Below are positions 52,409 through 61,168 of a DNA stretch of 64,000 bases, one piece after another. Made by a program: the position numbers and the translations under genes. Below the pieces are notes generated by a model. That model did no database searches, had not been told where the DNA came from, and saw only the letters and a list, made by a program, of their open reading frames with translations. Source of the DNA: Treponema porcinum (lineage in GTDB: Bacteria; Spirochaetota; Spirochaetia; Treponematales; Treponemataceae); contig NZ_FUWG01000005.1 of the NCBI RefSeq assembly GCF_900167145.1, forward strand, positions 1 to 64,000. Direction: 5' to 3'. Position 1 is the stretch's first letter, and every line of letters starts with the position of its first letter.

Positions 52409-53077
52409 ATGCCTTTATACAAGGTTTCATTTTTATTGCTGATTCCGCAAATTTATTATCGGAATCATCATAATTGCCATTTCGTTTTTTTAGTAAGAAA
52501 GATAGAGAATAATACATATCGTTTATGTATTTTCATTGCAAACATAATTGTCCTGGTACTTTTTATTGCTTCCGGTTCAGCCGTAAGCTTTATAAAAAAG
52601 AATTTAGATGCATTTCTGAATCTTCAAATATCCAGGCTTGAAGCAAAAGCAAACGAAATCTATCCAGGTTCGCTTGATGCGCAGATGGATACATCAGAAA
52701 TAAAAACACTGCTTCAGCAATCATTTACAGTGAAAGCATCTGACAGACCGCTGGAAGATATCGTACTTAATATAATAAAAGCAAACATAGATGACTTTAC
52801 AGGCACTGCATTAAGAACTATAGATTATCTAGAAAGAACTGATAACATGCTTTCTGTAAAAGATGCACTGATTTCACTCAAGGAAATATGCGTAGAAAAA
52901 ATCAATCCGTTCTATAAAACTGCAAATATCATCCTGACTGTTTTATTTTCAATTTACATGCTCTGCTCATTTTTTCTGTCCTTATATTTATCAAGCAGTA
53001 AGGCAAAAGAAAATAAATCCATAATCTTTGGAGAAACAGCCGGACAAACTCCGGCCGGAATGAAAGCAGAAGACTGA
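52409..53077 (+). CDS. Two-helix membrane protein of unknown function, possibly frameshifted
   Basis: The ATG at 52409 is a tentative start, since no good ribosome binding site is seen. The 222-residue protein has a hydrophobic N-terminal part, a membrane helix near 45-65, an exported helical domain of about 110 residues and a second helix near 180-200. At residues 18-28 the frame reads polar residues (NHHNCHFVF), while the next frame encodes a hydrophobic stretch (IIGIIIIAISFF) that would join at a seven-T tract at 52487-52493 region if there were eight Ts. One compensating change upstream would also be needed. I do not recognise the family. Confidence 0.5.
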   Translation: MPLYKVSFLLLIPQIYYRNHHNCHFVFLVRKIENNTYRLCIFIANIIVLVLFIASGSAVSFIKKNLDAFLNLQISRLEAKANEIYPGSLDAQMDTSEIKTLLQQSFTVKASDRPLEDIVLNIIKANIDDFTGTALRTIDYLERTDNMLSVKDALISLKEICVEKINPFYKTANIILTVLFSIYMLCSFFLSLYLSSSKAKENKSIIFGETAGQTPAGMKAED

Positions 53078-53107
53078 CAAAGAGCGCAACGTTGCGCTCT
53101 TTTGTTT
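53078..53107. terminator. Bidirectional terminator
   Basis: AAGAGCGCAA pairs with TTGCGCTCTT around a two-base CG loop, at 53080-53101 approximately. It is followed by TTTGTTTG on the plus strand and by TTTGTC on the minus strand. It separates the membrane-protein gene from the convergent small lipoprotein gene. Confidence 0.85.
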
Positions 53108-53126
53108 GTCTAAAAAGGAATAAATC

Positions 53127-53386
53127 TCATTTTTGTTTGTAGAGTCCGTTTCCGTCAAAAATAAAAGTTACGGTATCAACATTGCGGAATTCTGCCGGAT
53201 TTTTGTAATTGGCAATTGTATCTATATTGTACTGACCTTCTGAAATCATAATGTCAGTAATAGTATCGGAATAATTATAGGAGAAGCTTTCGTTCCTTAC
53301 TTCAAGAGTAGATTTGAACGTATCTGAGCAGGATAAAAAAATCACTGTACTCAGAACGCATAAAAAAATAAAGTTAACCGTTTCAT
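53127..53386 (-). pseudogene. Small lipoprotein gene, apparently frameshifted in a T-run
   Basis: The long frame (53414 to 53127) has no good start codon. An ATG at 53386 in the next frame begins MKRLTLFF, and after a tract of seven Ts it runs into TGA. With one more T it would continue as LCVLSTVIFLSC, giving a normal lipoprotein signal peptide with a cysteine after FLS, followed by the remaining 70 or so residues (SDTFKSTLEVRNESFSY). Loss of one base in the tract, phase variation or a sequencing error are equally possible. The mature part is unrecognised; it could be a small surface lipoprotein. Confidence 0.5.
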
Positions 53387-53462
53387 AAAAAAGATGATAA
53401 ATGAAAACACTCAAGGCCGGCCGTCAACTAAAATTTATTTTTTAGATGAACAAAAAATGAAA

Positions 53463-53488
53463 ACAAAAAAGACTGTGCAACCACAGCC
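53463..53488 (-). terminator. Terminator of tRNA-Leu
   Basis: On the minus strand GGCTGTG-GTTG-CACAGTC (53488-53471, seven-base stem with one G-T type mismatch) is followed by TTTTTTG. It lies nine bases after the tRNA 3' end. Confidence 0.85.
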
Positions 53489-53497
53489 TTTCAAGAG

Positions 53498-53580
53498 TAC
53501 CCGGCACGAGATTTGAACTCGCAAGAGCAAAGCTCACTTGGACCTGAACCAAGCGCGTCTACCAATTTCGCCAACCGGGC
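53498..53580 (-). tRNA. tRNA-Leu (anticodon CAG)
   Basis: The 83-base gene folds with an acceptor stem GCCCGGT/GCCGGGT (two G-T pairs), a D arm containing AAATTGGTAGAC, an anticodon arm CTTGG-TTCAGGT-CCAAG with anticodon CAG, a long variable arm, and a T arm GCGAG-TTCAAAT-CTCGT. The discriminator base is A, as in leucine tRNAs. The 3' CCA is not encoded (ACTC follows), so it must be added enzymatically. A long variable arm and D-loop shape agree with leucine. Confidence 0.95.
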
Positions 53581-53594
53581 AAAACAATGATAAT

Positions 53595-53623
53595 ATAATA
53601 CTAAATTACGATAATTCAGTCAA
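53595..53623 (-). promoter_or_regulatory. Promoter of tRNA-Leu
   Basis: On the minus strand TTGACT (53623-53618) and TATTAT (53600-53595) are exactly 17 bases apart. Initiation would fall about eight bases before the mature tRNA end. Confidence 0.75.
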
Positions 53624-53650
53624 TGCTTGAACGCGAAAAATGACTGATTA

Positions 53651-54046
53651 TTAAATGCAGCTGTAAATTGCAAACAGAACTACAACCAGGACAGAAACGG
53701 TTACAATATACACCCAAAGCGGAAGGGAAGACTCTTCATTTTGAACGTAGCCGGACTTCCCGGAAGAAAAAACGGTATTAAATCCGTACTGAGAACGACT
53801 CTTTTTCCCGCGCTGATTTTTTTGGCGTTTTCTATTTCCGGTACTTGACGCACCCTGCTGTTTATTCACTGCATAGCCGCAGTTAGGACAGCCGCCGAAA
53901 AAGTCACTTTGTGCGCCTGTAGCACCGCAGTTAGGACATCGGACAGAAATAAAGAATTTTCCGCACGTCTTACAGACCTTTGCATTTTCGGGAACTTCAG
54001 AACCGCAATTTTCACAAAAAAATTTTGCCTTCTGTCTATTTTTCAT
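53651..54046 (-). CDS. Double zinc-ribbon protein with C-terminal membrane anchor
   Basis: The 131-residue protein has FCENCGSEVPENAKVCKTCGKFF (Cys pairs near 11-14 and 25-28) and VRCPNCGATGAQSDFFGGCPNCG (near 37-40 and 53-56), two zinc ribbons. A basic, low-complexity linker follows, then one C-terminal membrane helix (WVYIVTVSVLVVVLFAIYS). The start overlaps the end of the upstream gene by 11 bases. Function unknown; such proteins may sense or bind nucleic acid or protein at the membrane. Confidence 0.75.
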   Translation of the reverse strand: MKNRQKAKFFCENCGSEVPENAKVCKTCGKFFISVRCPNCGATGAQSDFFGGCPNCGYAVNKQQGASSTGNRKRQKNQRGKKSRSQYGFNTVFSSGKSGYVQNEESSLPLWVYIVTVSVLVVVLFAIYSCI

Positions 54047-54848
54047 AAATTTCCTGTATGCGTTTTAAAAGTGAGCCCCAGCGTTTTACACCCTGCAAAC
54101 CGCTGTCTTTCTCTAACTTTGACTCTTCACCCTGATTTTTATTTTCAACATAATTTTTATTCTCCTCAAAAAGAGAATCGCACGTATACAGCACAAAATC
54201 GTCGGTACTTGAAGTAAAAAGATTTTCCACAGTAAAAAGCGCAAATGAGCCGTCAGGAAGATTTTTTGCAAGCGTTATTTCCTGTTTCCGGGAAGTTTCC
54301 TCCGGGCTTTTTTCCAAACTTCCGCCAGCAGATGCTGCTGCAACGATATTTGAAACAGTTGGAACTTCATTATCAGTCCCGACCGTATTCTTTTCGTCCT
54401 GCATTTCTGACACGGATTTTGCCGGGCGTTCAAAAACAGAACTAAAAGGGGAGTCATTTGTTTCTTTCGGCTCTTCGTACGGCGGATAGTTTTTTCCAAA
54501 ATACCTTATTTCTGGAAGCTCCGATGCAAAATCATCAAAAGAAGAAAAACAACTTTCTATTCCAAGTTCCGCAGCCTTTTTATATTCATCACTGCTGAAA
54601 GACTCTGGTACATACAGCAGAATTTTTATGGAGTCCTCAAACGTACTGCGGACAAATTGCGCAAGCGTTTTCCAATGACGCGGATAATCAAGAACATTTA
54701 TGATAATCAAATCCGGACGAATTTCCTCCACATTATCAAGCGCTTTTATAAGCCACTTATAATTTATGGAATCAATGCCATTCGTCTGCAATATAGAGTC
54801 AATTACACCTAAAGATTTATCGTCATCGGAAATTACCAGCGCCTTCAT
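54036..54848 (-). CDS. Pseudo-receiver protein, unknown function
   Basis: The first 125 residues resemble a response-regulator receiver: MKALVISDDDKSLGVIDSIL at the start and PDLIIINVLDYP near 45, but the usual phosphoacceptor aspartate after the hydrophobic strand is replaced by Asn 51. The remaining 145 residues are polar, poorly structured and end with an amphipathic helix. No output DNA-binding domain is seen. It follows directly on the upstream exported-protein gene with one-base overlap. Phosphorylation is unlikely. Confidence 0.65.
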   Translation of the reverse strand: MKALVISDDDKSLGVIDSILQTNGIDSINYKWLIKALDNVEEIRPDLIIINVLDYPRHWKTLAQFVRSTFEDSIKILLYVPESFSSDEYKKAAELGIESCFSSFDDFASELPEIRYFGKNYPPYEEPKETNDSPFSSVFERPAKSVSEMQDEKNTVGTDNEVPTVSNIVAAASAGGSLEKSPEETSRKQEITLAKNLPDGSFALFTVENLFTSSTDDFVLYTCDSLFEENKNYVENKNQGEESKLEKDSGLQGVKRWGSLLKRIQEIYEK

Positions 54849-55822
54849 TATTCAGTCCCCAAATTAGTTACCGTATAATCATAAATCTGCCATATTCCCT
54901 CGCGCTGCCTGACTTTATAAACGTAACTTTTTTTCTCGTGGAAATTAGGATATTTAAACCACTCTGTTACAGTAACCGTTCCCTCTGTTTTTGTATAGAC
55001 TGTCTTTTCGATTTCAAAACGCTCCGGAACGGCAACAATGTCATTGTCTATCCGGGACTGCATCAAATCAGACTTATAGCTTTTCAGCATACGCGCACGC
55101 TCATCGGCAGAAACGCTCGTATACTTGCGCTTTGCGGCGGCATTTCTCTGAAGCATAGCCTCAACGTCCATATACAAAAAGTATTGATCCCACAATGATT
55201 TCTGGCGGGCAATAATCGTCTGCTCAACAACTTTATCAGGAGAAATTTCTTCCGGCACAAGAAGTTCCGCAGTAGAAGCTTTTACAGGAAGAACTGAACT
55301 TGACGCCGCAGACGGAGAAGGGCGCACCTCAAGGCTCAGACGGTTTGAAGTGAGCGAAATATATTTTGACTTATACAGTTCCGGATAAAAAAGCAGCTCA
55401 ATGTAATAAACAGACGGTTCTTTTATTTCTATATAATCCTTCAGATTTTCTACAAAAGAATATTCTTCACCGTTTTCAAGCGAAATCTCCCTGAAATAAA
55501 CAGTCTGATTTGTCGTACGCTTACGCACAATCTTCTCTGTCTGACCAAGCATTGTATTTTTTACCGTATAGGCGTTGAAATCTACGCTGAACATTCTGTC
55601 ATCAGCAAGCTTGAAACGAAGTGTTTTTGCACCGTTATTACGTATGGAAACCTGCACGAAAACAGGATTTTCATCTTCTGAACCTGGATAATAGACAGTT
55701 CTGTCAAAATATTTTATCGAAACGGAAACATCCTTGAAGTTTTCCGCCGTATTCTGAGCAAAAAGTGCCATCTGTCCAAAAACAAACAAAAATGATATAA
55801 TCAAGCCTAATTTTTTCTTCAA
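54848..55822 (-). CDS. Exported protein of unknown function
   Basis: A TTG at 55822 is preferred as start because GGAG lies seven bases before it and it gives a signal peptide, with KKKLGLIISFLFVFGQMALF directly after the start and cleavage near AQ. The mature protein has a beta-rich N-terminal domain (VSVSIKYFDRTVYYPGSEDENPVFVQVSIRNNG), a middle linker of about 60 residues and a C-terminal alpha/beta domain (RFEIEKTVYTKTEGTVTVTEWFKY ... REGIWQIYDYTV). It is divergent from mfd. I do not recognise a named family. Confidence 0.65.
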   Translation of the reverse strand: MKKKLGLIISFLFVFGQMALFAQNTAENFKDVSVSIKYFDRTVYYPGSEDENPVFVQVSIRNNGAKTLRFKLADDRMFSVDFNAYTVKNTMLGQTEKIVRKRTTNQTVYFREISLENGEEYSFVENLKDYIEIKEPSVYYIELLFYPELYKSKYISLTSNRLSLEVRPSPSAASSSVLPVKASTAELLVPEEISPDKVVEQTIIARQKSLWDQYFLYMDVEAMLQRNAAAKRKYTSVSADERARMLKSYKSDLMQSRIDNDIVAVPERFEIEKTVYTKTEGTVTVTEWFKYPNFHEKKSYVYKVRQREGIWQIYDYTVTNLGTE

Positions 55823-55878
55823 TTTATTTCTCCAAATTGTAGATTGAAAACCTTTGTTTTTATTATCGGAAAAACTAT

Positions 55879-58800
55879 ATGAATACATTATCAACAAATT
55901 CCATTCAAAGTATACTCCATTCTTTCAAAGAATTCAGCAGTGCGGCGCAGAAACTTACAGATTCCGGCACTGTTTTTCCGGTAAACGTCACAGGTCTTAA
56001 CGGCAGCCTGCACAGCTATTTCCTGAAAGAATTTGCAGGCGCATCATACGCAAAATGGATTCAGTCATACAAATACACGGCATCCGGCTATTCGTCAAAA
56101 GCAGTGCAGGGCGAAAATCTGCCGGAAAATAACGGACTTTCCGCAAGCCGGAACATCGTCGTCATCGTTCCGGGCGAAAGAGAAGCACTTGCCCTCCGCA
56201 CAGACCTTAACACCGTTTTTGAAGAGGCGCAGGTATTCATCCTGCCGTCCTGGGGAACGCTTACATACCGTCCGGCAACCCCCGGAACAATAACGTTCGG
56301 TCAGCGCGCCGGAGTTTTCGCCCGGATGGCTTTTCGGGAAACGTCAGCCGCAGATGCAATGAAATTTGCGCCGCGCATTTTCATCATTCCGCAGCGCGTT
56401 ATGCAGACACCTGCGCCGTCACCGGAATATATAAAATCGCTCTGCTTTTCTCTTTCCGTGGGACAGCAGATTGATACGGTAAAAACAGCCGAAAAACTAA
56501 CGTCAATCGGATATACGAGAGTTCCGCGAGTAAGCGTTCGCGGTGAATTCAGCCTGCGCGGCGAAGTCCTTGACATTTTCCTTCCTGAATCAGAGGACGC
56601 AGTGCGCATTATTTTTGACTTTGATACAATAGAAAAAATAAAGACTTTCGACGTGGAAAACCAGACGACAAGCAGTTCCGTAAATTCAGTCCTTATCTAT
56701 CCGATGAAAGAAGTCATCTGGAACGAAACACTCATTGCAAAACTGGAAGAAAAACTCAGCGACTCAGAAACCGTGTCCGCAGAAAAAACAGACGAAAACC
56801 AGATTTCAGAAACGGAAAACGCACCGCGCCTTGCTTTTACTGAAGAAGCAAAAAAAGCGCGTAAAAAACTGCTTGAAGAACTGAAAACGACAGGTCAGAG
56901 CGAGGGAGAGGAACTGTTCTATCCTGCGCTTTGGGATAAAAACTACACGGTTTTCGATTACATTTCCCCGGACACGCCTGTATTTATGCTTGATTTTGAC
57001 AGGCTTTCAAACTCGCAGGAAAGCACCGATCGGGAATTTATGGGAATGTACAGAAAGGCGCGGCTTGAATTTCCCGTACTTCCGCCACAGGACATATCAT
57101 TCAGATTTGCTGACATTATAAATAATATAAAAAGATGTATAAAATTTCGTACACTTGTTACTGAAAAATCAGACAACTTTACGGAAATCATATTTGAACT
57201 GAACTCAGATGCCTCGCAAAGCTACTTTGGAAACATAAATTATTTAAAAGAAGATTTTACGCGCCTTCAGAATGACGGCTGGAGTCTTTTTATTTTTGCG
57301 GACAATCAAAATCAGGCACTTCGCATAACGGAAATTTTAAAGCCGTTTACACAGCCGGAAAATGACGGAAGCACTGCAGAAAAAAAGCCGCTGGTCGTAT
57401 TCGGAAAAGCAATTTCAGAAGGCTTTATCATTCCAGAAATAAAACTGCGCGTCATTCAGGAAAATGAAATATTCGGGCGGAAAAAATACGTTCCAAAATC
57501 CCTGAACAAGGCAAAAAGTTCCGTCATTGATACTTTTGTAGAACTTAATCCCGGCGATTATATCGTCCACGTACAGTACGGCATAGGAATTTTCCGCGGA
57601 ATAGACAGGGTAAAGGCTCTTGGAAACGAACGTGATTACATAAAGCTTGAATATGCAGATGAAGAATTCGTGTTCGTTCCTATAGAACAGGTAAATCTTG
57701 TCCAGCGCTACATCGGAAACGAAGGCGAAGCACCCAGAATAGACCGGATAGGCAGCAAGTCCTGGGAAGCGCGGAAAAACAAAGTACGTACTGCGGTAGA
57801 AGACCTTGCAAAAAAACTCATTGATTTATACTCCAGAAGAAAAGCCGCGCACGGTTTTCCGTTTCCAAAAGATACCGAATGGCAGACGATGTTCGAAGCG
57901 GCATTTCCTTACGAAGATACGCCTGACCAGGTTACCGTAACGGAAGAAATCAAGCGCGATATGGAAAAGCCTGTTCCGATGGACAGACTTGTATGCGGTG
58001 ACGTAGGCTACGGAAAAACGGAAATAGCAATGCGCGCCGCATTCAAAGCCGTAATGGGCGGAAAACAAGTTGCTTTTCTTGCGCCTACAACAATTCTTGC
58101 AGAACAGCATTACGAAACGTGTATGGAACGTTTCAAGACATTTCCGGTAAAAATCGCACATTTGTCACGCTTTGTAGCGCCGGCAGAACAGAAAAAAATC
58201 CTGAGAAAAGCTGCGGAAGGGCAGATTGACATTCTTGTAGGAACGCACAGGATAATCCAGAAAGACGTCGAGTTTAAAAACCTCGGACTTATGATTATAG
58301 ACGAAGAACAGCGATTCGGCGTAAAAGACAAGGAAAAACTAAAAGTCCTTAAGAACAATATAGACAGCCTTGCAATGTCTGCAACGCCAATTCCGCGAAC
58401 GCTTCATATGAGCCTTTTGAAAATCCGGGATATGAGCCTTTTGACAACTCCGCCGCAAAGCCGCCAGCCGATAGAAACCGTCATCGACGCATACAGCGAT
58501 GAAAGAGTAGCGGCGGCAATCCGAAAAGAAGTAGAGCGGGGCGGACAGGTTTTTTACCTGCACAACCGCGTTGAGTCGCTTGCAGAAACACGCATCAAGC
58601 TGGAACGGCTGCTTCCTGAAATGATGATAGATACTGCGCACGGGCAGATGACAAGCGAAGAACTTGACGATATTTTCCGGCGCTTTAAAATGGGTGGCTT
58701 CCACGTTCTTGTTGCAACTACAATCATCGAAAACGGAATTGACATTCCGAACGTAAATACAATCATCATTGACAGGGCAGATATGTACGGCGTATCGCAA

Positions 58801-59541
58801 CTGTACCAGCTTAGGGGACGCGTAGGACGAAGCGACAGAAAGGCGTATGCATATCTGCTTTATCCCGAAAACAAATCCCTGAGTGACATTGCAATGAAAC
58901 GCCTTCAGGTAATCAGTGATTTTACGGAACTTGGAAGCGGCTTCAAAATTGCAATGAAAGATATGGAAATCCGCGGAGCAGGAAACCTGCTTGGAAAAGA
59001 CCAGAGCGGAAACGTCTATTCCGTAGGTTTTGATATGTACGTGCGGCTTTTGAATGATGCAGTAAACAGGCTTACGGCGCAGGAAGATTACCAATCGCAG
59101 GCGGAAGTCCTTATGGAACTGGAATACACAGGTTTTATCCCGGACTCATACGTTCAAAATCCGCAGACAAAAATGGAAATATACAAGAAAATTGCCGGCG
59201 TTCAAAACGCAGAAGAACTCGACTCTGTATACACAGAAATGACAGACAGATTCGGTCCTGTACCAGAAGAAGTTTCAAGCCTTCTGTCTCTGGCACAAAT
59301 CAGAATAATATGCAGAAAACTGAACATTGCCTCAATAAAGGAACACAACGGAATTGCCGCCATAGAATTTGCAAAAGTTTCCGATATATCCGTAAACAAA
59401 GTTCTAAGGCTGATTGCAGAATCAGCCGGTGCAGTAAAACTTAATCCGTCAAAACCGAATATGATTTTCCTTAATACAGGAAAAATCAGACTGAAAGAAA
59501 AATCAGAATTCATACGCGAAAAACTGGAGAAAATTATATAG
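55879..59541 (+). CDS. mfd: Transcription-repair coupling factor
   Basis: The 1220-residue ATPase removes stalled RNA polymerase and brings in the UvrABC excision system. The UvrB-like N-terminal region spans about 1-430. The RNA polymerase-interaction module around 540-620 contains DYIVHVQYGIGIFRGID, KLEYADEEFVFVPIEQV. The helicase motors follow: Walker A GDVGYGKTEIA near 709, DEEQRFGVKDKEKL near 806, ATPIPRTLHMSL near 834 and VATTIIENGIDIPNVNTIII near 955. The C-terminal TRCF domain ends the protein. It is somewhat longer than E. coli Mfd (1148), mainly through an acidic insert near 290-350. Confidence 0.96.
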   Translation: MNTLSTNSIQSILHSFKEFSSAAQKLTDSGTVFPVNVTGLNGSLHSYFLKEFAGASYAKWIQSYKYTASGYSSKAVQGENLPENNGLSASRNIVVIVPGEREALALRTDLNTVFEEAQVFILPSWGTLTYRPATPGTITFGQRAGVFARMAFRETSAADAMKFAPRIFIIPQRVMQTPAPSPEYIKSLCFSLSVGQQIDTVKTAEKLTSIGYTRVPRVSVRGEFSLRGEVLDIFLPESEDAVRIIFDFDTIEKIKTFDVENQTTSSSVNSVLIYPMKEVIWNETLIAKLEEKLSDSETVSAEKTDENQISETENAPRLAFTEEAKKARKKLLEELKTTGQSEGEELFYPALWDKNYTVFDYISPDTPVFMLDFDRLSNSQESTDREFMGMYRKARLEFPVLPPQDISFRFADIINNIKRCIKFRTLVTEKSDNFTEIIFELNSDASQSYFGNINYLKEDFTRLQNDGWSLFIFADNQNQALRITEILKPFTQPENDGSTAEKKPLVVFGKAISEGFIIPEIKLRVIQENEIFGRKKYVPKSLNKAKSSVIDTFVELNPGDYIVHVQYGIGIFRGIDRVKALGNERDYIKLEYADEEFVFVPIEQVNLVQRYIGNEGEAPRIDRIGSKSWEARKNKVRTAVEDLAKKLIDLYSRRKAAHGFPFPKDTEWQTMFEAAFPYEDTPDQVTVTEEIKRDMEKPVPMDRLVCGDVGYGKTEIAMRAAFKAVMGGKQVAFLAPTTILAEQHYETCMERFKTFPVKIAHLSRFVAPAEQKKILRKAAEGQIDILVGTHRIIQKDVEFKNLGLMIIDEEQRFGVKDKEKLKVLKNNIDSLAMSATPIPRTLHMSLLKIRDMSLLTTPPQSRQPIETVIDAYSDERVAAAIRKEVERGGQVFYLHNRVESLAETRIKLERLLPEMMIDTAHGQMTSEELDDIFRRFKMGGFHVLVATTIIENGIDIPNVNTIIIDRADMYGVSQLYQLRGRVGRSDRKAYAYLLYPENKSLSDIAMKRLQVISDFTELGSGFKIAMKDMEIRGAGNLLGKDQSGNVYSVGFDMYVRLLNDAVNRLTAQEDYQSQAEVLMELEYTGFIPDSYVQNPQTKMEIYKKIAGVQNAEELDSVYTEMTDRFGPVPEEVSSLLSLAQIRIICRKLNIASIKEHNGIAAIEFAKVSDISVNKVLRLIAESAGAVKLNPSKPNMIFLNTGKIRLKEKSEFIREKLEKII

Positions 59542-59850
59542 AAAAAAAGTCATATCTGGCATTTTCTTTTGTAAATGATTTACCGGAAAAATTTTATGAA
59601 CCATAAAAGGTTTTCGGTAATAAATAAAGAAAATCACAGAGCCGTCTTACGACAACCAGTTTTTATGCAAAAGAAGAAGGCATCGGATGGATGGATGAGA
59701 TGTAGTGTACTCGCAAGGCAAATATTTTGCTAAATCCCACTGTTGATAACGCATATTCTGTCTACCAATATATATTATTAAAACATTTTCTACACATTTT
59801 ACCCATTCCCCTCACTAACCTCTTTTTTTTCGCCGCAAACAAAACTCTAA
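59542..59850. other. Intergenic stretch with a degraded segment
   Basis: These 309 bases hold no convincing gene. A hairpin of about ten base pairs (59580-59620) follows mfd. The segment 59640-59750 contains short open frames ending in several stops, and a piece of a lost gene is possible but not identifiable. The part before rodA is AT-rich. Confidence 0.6.
59580..59620 (+). terminator. Weak terminator-like hairpin after mfd
   Basis: TTACCGGAAAA (59580-59590) pairs with TTTTCGGTAA (59611-59620), one bulged base. No T-run follows, so termination would be weak. Confidence 0.45.
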
Positions 59851-61164
59851 TTATGTAAAATCAAATTTACGACTGTTTATGCTCATTAAAAGTCCTATGC
59901 AGCTCATTGCAGTAAGCAAGGAAGAACCGCCGTAAGAAAGGAAAAGCAGCGGAATTCCGGTTATCGGCATAATTCCCATAACCATTCCTACGTTGATGAA
60001 AAAATGAATGACGAACATTCCGAGTATACCGGATGCAATATACATACCGAATTTATTTGAAGTATTTTTTATAATGACAATCGTTCTCCACATAATTATC
60101 ATATAAAGGACAAAAACAACAGCACCGCCGGCAAAACCCATTTCTTCGGAAAGAATGCTGAAAATAAAATCCGTAGACTGCTGCGGAAGAAAACGGTAAT
60201 GGCTCTGTGTTCCGTGCAGGAAAGACCGCCCGAACGCTCCTCCTGCACCGATCGCAATTTTTGACTGGATAATATTCCATCCTGAACCAAGCGGATCTAC
60301 CGAAGGGTCCATAAATACGATAAGACGACGAATTTGATAATCCTTAAGGACTTTTCCGGCACCGGAAGAACAAATCAAGCCGATAAAAATGATTGCAGAA
60401 ACATAAGCTATCCAGAAATAATATTTTCTTCCGTGGAAATAATACCGCACGACAATACTTATTGCGCAAATCGCCGCCGCCGCAAGAATTAAAATCATTT
60501 TAAGCTTAAAATCAGACAGCGTTGTAATCAGTACGACTGAATTATGGGCGATATATTCATTCCATACAGGAAGTATCGTAAAAAAAACAGTTGAAGCGCA
60601 AATTCCAAACAAAAACATCAGGTATGTCAAAGGAATTTCTGCCATAAAGCACATAAAGAAAAAAATCGGTATATAGACAGTTGCAGTTCCTAAATCCGGC
60701 TGTGCAAGAATAAGAAGTGTCGGGACGGCAAAAATAACTGCTGAAATTATCAGCCGTTTAAGCGGATTTTCATTTGCAGAACCGTTCAGATATTTTGCAA
60801 GGAATAAAATAAAAATAATTTTTCCGAATTCCGACGGCTGAACGCCAAAATCACCGATTCCAAGCCAGCTTTTTGCACCGTTTACGTATCGTCCGAATAA
60901 TCTGGTATATACAAGCACAAGCAGAAACACGACGAACAGCCAGCCGGAAATTCTTTCGCATTTACGGTAATCGGTAAGCGCAAAAAATGCAAGAAAAACC
61001 ATTCCTATTCCTGCCCAGACAATCTGCTTGACGTATTCATTTGTAACAAGAATTCCGTCTGAATTAACGCCTGATGAATAAATAAATGCTATTCCCGTAA
61101 AAACAAGAACCAGTACGCAGAGCAAAATAATCAAATCAAAGGATTCCAGTATATTTTTTTTCAT
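59851..61164 (-). CDS. rodA: Rod-shape peptidoglycan glycosyltransferase
   Basis: The 437-residue membrane protein with about ten helices belongs to the FtsW/RodA/SpoVE family, which polymerises lipid II for lateral cell-wall growth. Recognised parts are LLCVLVLVFTGIAFIYSSG near the start, SWLGIGDFGVQPSEFGKIIFILFLAKYL near 100-125, QSKIAIGAGGAFGRSFLHGTQSHYRFLPQQSTDFIFSILSEEMGF near 300-345, and the late GIPLLFLSYGGSSLL. It lies four bases after mrdA on the same strand and works with it as the elongasome pair. A second start is not needed. Confidence 0.95.
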   Translation of the reverse strand: MKKNILESFDLIILLCVLVLVFTGIAFIYSSGVNSDGILVTNEYVKQIVWAGIGMVFLAFFALTDYRKCERISGWLFVVFLLVLVYTRLFGRYVNGAKSWLGIGDFGVQPSEFGKIIFILFLAKYLNGSANENPLKRLIISAVIFAVPTLLILAQPDLGTATVYIPIFFFMCFMAEIPLTYLMFLFGICASTVFFTILPVWNEYIAHNSVVLITTLSDFKLKMILILAAAAICAISIVVRYYFHGRKYYFWIAYVSAIIFIGLICSSGAGKVLKDYQIRRLIVFMDPSVDPLGSGWNIIQSKIAIGAGGAFGRSFLHGTQSHYRFLPQQSTDFIFSILSEEMGFAGGAVVFVLYMIIMWRTIVIIKNTSNKFGMYIASGILGMFVIHFFINVGMVMGIMPITGIPLLFLSYGGSSLLTAMSCIGLLMSINSRKFDFT

Positions 61165-61168
61165 CTTA

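Noticed and set aside
59640..59750. Possible transposase or toxin remnant
   Set aside because: Short frames with frequent stops; no motif can be recognised.
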